A stretch of 42,933 nucleotides of DNA, taken from assembly GCF_014180715.1 (NCBI RefSeq), contig NZ_JACEFC010000027.1, forward strand, positions 1-42,933. Reading direction: 5' to 3'. Source of the DNA: Nocardioides stalactiti (lineage in GTDB: Bacteria > Actinomycetota > Actinomycetes > Propionibacteriales > Nocardioidaceae). Under the pieces are notes generated by a model. That model searched no databases, had not been told where the DNA came from, and saw nothing but the letters and a program-made list of their open reading frames with translations. A program made the position numbers and the translations under genes. Positions 39,597 to 42,933 of this stretch are shown in pieces. How positions within the stretch are numbered: position 1 is the first letter of the stretch; every line of letters begins with the position of its first letter.

Positions 39597-40847
39597 ATGA
39601 GCGTGCCCGCCCTCCCTGGCCTGCTGCCCGAGCTCGAGGTGGTCCGCAAGGACTTCCCGATCCTCGAGCGCACGCTCGCGGGCGGCGTACCGCTGGTCTA
39701 CCTCGACAGCGCCAACACCTCGCAGAAGCCTCAGGTGGTGATCGACGCGATGGTCGACCACCTCGAGCGGCACAACGCCAACATCGCCCGCGCCATGCAC
39801 CAGCTCGGCGCGGAGTCGACGGCGGCGTTCGAGGAGGCCCGCGACAAGGTGGCGGCGTTCCTCAACGCGCGGTCGCGCAACGAGGTCGTCTTCACGAAGA
39901 ACGCCACCGAGGCGCTCAACCTGCTGGCTCGGACGATCGAGCTGGGCCCGGGCGACAACGTCGTGATCACGGAGATGGAGCACCACTCCAACATCGTGTC
40001 GTGGCAGCTCGCGTGCGAGCGCTCGGGCGCGGAGCTGCGCTGGTTCGGCCTGACCGATGACGGTCAGCTGGACCTGAGCAACGCCGACCGGCTGGTCGAC
40101 GAGAACACCAAGGTGGTCGCGTTCACCTGGGTCTCCAACATGCTCGGCACGATCAACCCGGTCGCCGATCTGTGTGCCCGCGCGCGGGCGGCCGGCGCGG
40201 TCTCGGTGGTCGACGCGTCGCAGGCCGCGCCCCAGCTGGTCGTGGACGTCCAGGCCGTCGAGTGCGACTACCTGGTGTTCACGGGCCACAAGGTCTGCGG
40301 CCCGACCGGCATCGGCGTGCTCTGGGGCCGCGAGGAGCTGCTCAACGAGCTGCCGCCGTTCCACGGGGGTGGCGAGATGATCGAGACGGTCACCATGGCG
40401 CGCTCGACCTACGCCAAGGCGCCGCACCGGTTCGAGGCCGGCACCCCGCCGATCGTCGAGGCCGTCGGGCTCGGTGCCGCGGTCGAGTACCTCGGCCACC
40501 TCGGGCTCGACGTCGTGCACGCGCACGAGCAGGCGATCACGGCCTACGCGCTCGAGGGGTTGCAGACGGTCCCGGGCCTGACGGTGCTCGGTCCGCTCGA
40601 CGCCACCGAACGCGGGGGAGCGATCTCCTTCGAGCTCGACGGCGTCCACCCGCACGACATCGCGCAGGTGCTCGACTCCCGCGGCGTCGCCGTACGCGCG
40701 GGTCACCACTGTGCGAAGCCGGCGCACGCCCGCTTCGGGGTGCAGAGCTCGACCCGGATGTCGTCGTACCTCTACACGACGCCGGGGGAGATCGACGCTC
40801 TCGTCGAGGCCCTGGAATACACCCGCTCGTACTTCAAGTTGGGCTGA
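39597..40847 (+). CDS. sufS: Cysteine desulfurase SufS
   Basis: This 416-residue PLP enzyme removes sulfur from cysteine for cluster assembly. The PLP Lys lies in VFTGHKVCGPTGIGVLWG, and the catalytic Cys in RAGHHCAKPAHARFGV, which gives the group-II (SufS) pattern. SVVDASQAAP holds the PLP-binding Asp. The gene is placed between sufC and sufU, its sulfur acceptor, which begins 4 bases after its stop. Confidence 0.97.
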   Translation: MSVPALPGLLPELEVVRKDFPILERTLAGGVPLVYLDSANTSQKPQVVIDAMVDHLERHNANIARAMHQLGAESTAAFEEARDKVAAFLNARSRNEVVFTKNATEALNLLARTIELGPGDNVVITEMEHHSNIVSWQLACERSGAELRWFGLTDDGQLDLSNADRLVDENTKVVAFTWVSNMLGTINPVADLCARARAAGAVSVVDASQAAPQLVVDVQAVECDYLVFTGHKVCGPTGIGVLWGREELLNELPPFHGGGEMIETVTMARSTYAKAPHRFEAGTPPIVEAVGLGAAVEYLGHLGLDVVHAHEQAITAYALEGLQTVPGLTVLGPLDATERGGAISFELDGVHPHDIAQVLDSRGVAVRAGHHCAKPAHARFGVQSSTRMSSYLYTTPGEIDALVEALEYTRSYFKLG

Positions 40848-40851
40848 TCTG

Positions 40852-41298
40852 ATGAGCCAAGACCTGGATGCCCTGTATCAGGAGATCATCCTCGACCACT
40901 ACAAGAACCCCCACGGCAAGGGCCTGCGTGAGGAGTTCGAGGCCGAGGTCCACCACGTCAACCCCACCTGCGGCGACGAGGTCACCCTGCGGGTGCACCT
41001 CAGCGACGGGGTCGTGGACGACGTGTCGTACGACGCGCTCGGCTGCTCCATCTCGCAGGCCTCGGCCTCGGTGCTCTACGACCTCGTGGTCGGCAAGAAC
41101 GTCGATGAGGCGATGGCGATCCACGAGGAGTTCCTGACCCTCATGCAGGGCAAGGGCAGCGTGGAGCCCGACGAGGAGACCCTGGAGGACGCGATCGCGT
41201 TCGCCGGTGTCGCGAAGTTCCCGGCGCGCGTGAAGTGCGCCCTGTTGTCGTGGATGGCGTGGAAAGACGCCACCGTTCAAGCTGGAGGAGACCGATGA
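40852..41298 (+). CDS. sufU: SufU, zinc-dependent sulfur transfer protein
   Basis: This 148-residue IscU-like protein has C40, D42, C65 and C129 (NPTCGDEV, LGCSISQAS, RVKCALLSW) and the insert between the second and third cysteines that marks SufU rather than IscU. In Gram-positives SufU binds zinc with these residues and accepts sulfur from SufS. ATG 40852 follows the sufS stop closely, and its own stop overlaps sufT as ATGA. Confidence 0.96.
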   Translation: MSQDLDALYQEIILDHYKNPHGKGLREEFEAEVHHVNPTCGDEVTLRVHLSDGVVDDVSYDALGCSISQASASVLYDLVVGKNVDEAMAIHEEFLTLMQGKGSVEPDEETLEDAIAFAGVAKFPARVKCALLSWMAWKDATVQAGGDR

Positions 41299-41681
41299 CC
41301 GAGAGCACCATCGACCACGGCGATCTGCCGGAGGTCCCTGAGGCTGCTGGTTCGACCGGCGCCGTCGGCACGACCACGACCGTCGACGACGTCACCGAGG
41401 CGATGAAGGACGTCGTCGACCCCGAGCTCGGCATCAACGTCGTCGACCTCGGCCTCGTCTACGGCGTCCACCTCGACGACTCGTCCAACGTGGTCCTCGA
41501 CATGACGCTCACCTCGGCCGCGTGCCCGCTGACCGACGTGATCACCGACCAGACGGAGTCCGCGCTCGAGGGCCTCGTCAACGACGTCGCCATCAACTGG
41601 GTCTGGATGCCCCCGTGGGGCCCGGACAAGATCACCGACGACGGCCGCGAGCAGCTCCGCGCCCTCGGCTTCAACGTCTGA
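41295..41681 (+). CDS. sufT: SufT-like MIP18/DUF59 Fe-S maturation protein
   Basis: This 128-residue protein has a flexible acidic and Thr-rich N-terminus (1-30) and a DUF59 domain with KDVVDPELGINVVDLGLVYGV, the reactive Cys in TSAACPLTD, and VWMPPWGPDKITDDGREQLRALGF. Family members, including PaaD and SufT, help mature or repair Fe-S proteins. It is the last gene of the suf operon; a 22-bp repeat array begins 17 bases after the stop. Confidence 0.94.
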   Translation: MTESTIDHGDLPEVPEAAGSTGAVGTTTTVDDVTEAMKDVVDPELGINVVDLGLVYGVHLDDSSNVVLDMTLTSAACPLTDVITDQTESALEGLVNDVAINWVWMPPWGPDKITDDGREQLRALGFNV

Positions 41682-41698
41682 CGGTTCGAGGCCTCAGC

Positions 41699-41802
41699 AG
41701 GGGCGACTCGCGCCCGCAACAGGGGCAACTCGCGCCCGCAACAGGGGCAACTCGCGCCGGCAACCCTGGCAACTCGCGCCGGCGACCGGGGCGATTCGTC
41801 GG
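41699..41802. repeat. 22-bp tandem repeat array C (four copies plus a partial)
   Basis: Units begin at 41699, 41721, 41743 and 41765, with a partial at 41787. The unit is close to AGGGGCAACTCGCGCCCGC plus AAC, and divergence grows toward the right. The array fills the gap between the convergent sufT and SRPBCC genes, ending at the SRPBCC stop codon. Its sequence differs from arrays A and B, but the period and the kind of site are the same. Confidence 0.88.
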
Positions 41803-42309
41803 TCAGACGGTGACGCCGTACTTCTCGTCGGTGTAGCGGCGCAGGTTCTTGAGGAACCAGCGGAACGTCAGGTTCATGACCGGCTTGCCGAGCGGGACGA
41901 AGAAGCGGGAGGGCCCGGCGACCTCGAGCGCGAGGGTCCAGGTGAGGCTGCAGCCGGTGGCGGTGCGCACGACGTCGTAGCGCTCTGCGAAGGCCTGGAC
42001 GGTCTTCTCCGAGGACTCGTTGAAGCGGAACGCCATCCGCGTCGGCGGCTCCCAGAGCAGGAACTCCTCGTCGCCGACCAGGCCGCCGCGCATGTCGACG
42101 ACCCGGCGGGTCCCGACCCCGCGGGGCTCCGGGGTCGTCCAGGTGACGTGGGTGATCACCTTCGCCCAGCGCGGCCACGACGTGGCGTCCGCGAGGACCT
42201 CGAAGAGCTGCTCGGGGGTGATGGCGAGCTCGACGGTGTTGGCGTAGCGGAAGCGGGCGGTGTCGACGAAGTCGACGTCGACCAGCCGGCAGGGGTGCAT
42301 CTCGGTCAC
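41803..42309 (-). CDS. SRPBCC (START-like/polyketide cyclase) family protein
   Basis: This 168-residue protein has the SRPBCC helix-grip pattern: ITPEQLFEVLADATSWPRWAKVITHVTW, then a strand run (EEFLLWEPPTRMAFRF), and a long C-terminal helix (LGKPVMNLTFRWFLKNLRRYTDEK). Such folds bind hydrophobic ligands in a central cavity. GTG 42309 is chosen because TAGCCT lies 6 bases upstream on this strand, giving a leaderless start; ATG 42300 is an alternative. A perfect KstR-like operator overlaps that promoter, so a lipid or steroid ligand is plausible, but this is inference. Confidence 0.86.
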   Translation of the reverse strand: MTEMHPCRLVDVDFVDTARFRYANTVELAITPEQLFEVLADATSWPRWAKVITHVTWTTPEPRGVGTRRVVDMRGGLVGDEEFLLWEPPTRMAFRFNESSEKTVQAFAERYDVVRTATGCSLTWTLALEVAGPSRFFVPLGKPVMNLTFRWFLKNLRRYTDEKYGVTV

Positions 42310-42315
42310 CGTCCC

Positions 42316-42345
42316 AGGCTAGAACACGTTCTAGACACGTAGGGT
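42316..42345. promoter_or_regulatory. KstR-like operator between two divergent leaderless promoters
   Basis: TAGAACACGTTCTA at 42320-42333 fits TNNAACNNGTTNNA fully and forms 7-bp arms (CTAGAAC and GTTCTAG). On the minus strand the SRPBCC -10 TAGCCT (42321-42316) shares two bases with it. On the plus strand the VLRF1 -10 TAGGGT (42340-42345) lies 7 bases from its GTG, so the operator would cover its -35 region. A bound repressor could affect both genes. Confidence 0.72.
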
Positions 42346-42352
42346 CGGTCTC

Positions 42353-42933
42353 GTGAACCGGATCGCCGTCGACAGCGCGCGCCTGCCGCGGTGGGTCGAG
42401 AACTTCGCCGCTCGGCACGGCGAGACGTCGCTCGCGGTGGCCGACGGAGCGCTCCGGGGCGAGGCCGCGGACGGGAGCTGGTTCCGGGCCCGACTGCCGT
42501 TCAGTGCGCCGTACGACGGCCCGCCCACCGTCCCGGACCTCCTGGCCGCGCTCGTGCTGCCGGCCGACTGGGGCGTTCTCCTGGTGCGGAAGGGTGGGTT
42601 CGCGGTCGCTCGGCTCGCCGGGGACGAGGTGGTCGCCTCCAAGGTCGGCCAGCGTCACGTCCAGGGTCGGACCAAGGCCGGCGGGCAGTCCCAGCAGAGG
42701 TTCGCCCGTCGCCGGGACAACCAGGCACGCGAGGCGTACGAGGCGGCCGCGGACCACGCTGCCCGGATCCTCGAGGGTCTCCGCGGTCCGGTGGTCGTCG
42801 GCGGAGACCGGGCGGCCGTCGACGCGGTCCTCACCGATGCCCGTCTGGCCCGTCTGGTCGTCGTCGAGCCGTGGCTCGCCGTCCCCGACCCGCGCAGAAA
42901 TGTCCTCGACGCCGCCGCCCGCGAGGCGCGGGC
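42353..42933 (+). CDS. VLRF1-type (Vms1-like release factor) peptidyl-tRNA hydrolase, 5' part
   Basis: The reading frame from GTG 42353 runs 193 codons to the right edge without a stop. It resembles the release-factor-like VLRF1 domain of Vms1/ANKZF1, with KVGQRHVQGRTKAGGQSQQRFARRR: Q112 in GGQSQQ would be the catalytic glutamine of the actinobacterial form, and a charged helix follows. Such proteins release stalled peptides from tRNA in ribosome-associated quality control. A -10 TAGGGT lies 7 bases before the start. The C-terminal part is outside the window. Confidence 0.82.
   Translation, partial: MNRIAVDSARLPRWVENFAARHGETSLAVADGALRGEAADGSWFRARLPFSAPYDGPPTVPDLLAALVLPADWGVLLVRKGGFAVARLAGDEVVASKVGQRHVQGRTKAGGQSQQRFARRRDNQAREAYEAAADHAARILEGLRGPVVVGGDRAAVDAVLTDARLARLVVVEPWLAVPDPRRNVLDAAAREAR

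Overview
The window is GC-rich chromosomal DNA from an actinobacterium, most likely Nocardioides or a close relative in the Nocardioidaceae. The evidence is GC-rich codon use with many GTG and TTG starts, the lineage markers RbpA, WhiA and a mycothiol-type DinB enzyme, the order uvrC-rapZ-yvcK-whiA-gap-pgk-tpiA-secG-rbpA, and a steroid 9-alpha-hydroxylase system. Genus placement is inference. I see no rRNA, tRNA, transposase, integrase or CRISPR array.

Layout. 1-6377: steroid-type catabolism. It holds a FadE29-like acyl-CoA dehydrogenase (cut by the left edge), the Rieske oxygenase KshA, an unrecognised small Cys-rich protein, the reductase KshB, and a convergent GMC oxidoreductase-SDR pair. 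A sequence fitting the KstR operator consensus sits on the kshA promoter. 6378-8835: a cold-shock gene with a strong terminator, a small secreted helical protein, a metallo-beta-lactamase-fold hydrolase and a DinB/maleylpyruvate-isomerase-type enzyme. 8895-16089: uvrA and uvrC, separated by two tandem Rieske lipoproteins and a TTC38-like repeat protein. 16086-24694: rapZ, yvcK, whiA, the triose part of glycolysis (gap-pgk-tpiA), a secreted fibronectin-III protein on the other strand, secG and rbpA. 24867-30513 (minus): tkt-tal-pgi-pgl. 30635-35134: haem A synthesis (ctaB, ctaA), an ABC-2 exporter and two small membrane proteins. 35216-41681: a complete suf operon, sufR-B-D-Rieske-C-S-U-T. 41803-42933: an SRPBCC protein and, divergent from it, the start of a VLRF1-type peptidyl-tRNA hydrolase.

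How the parts work together. KshA and KshB form a two-component oxygenase needing Rieske, [2Fe-2S] and non-haem iron centres; the suf operon can supply its clusters. The glycolytic and pentose-phosphate genes are near-complete modules, but zwf and opcA are absent from the pentose-phosphate operon. Translational coupling by ATGA, GTGA or TGATG overlaps is common. Many first genes look leaderless, with a TANNNT -10 box 6-7 bases before the start codon.

Most worth following up: a second KstR-like operator between the SRPBCC and VLRF1 genes, far from the steroid cluster; the Cys-rich protein coupled to KshA; a degenerate second copy of the tpiA 3' end that brackets the fibronectin gene; and intergenic tandem arrays of unrelated sequence but the same 22-bp period, each filling a gap between convergent genes.
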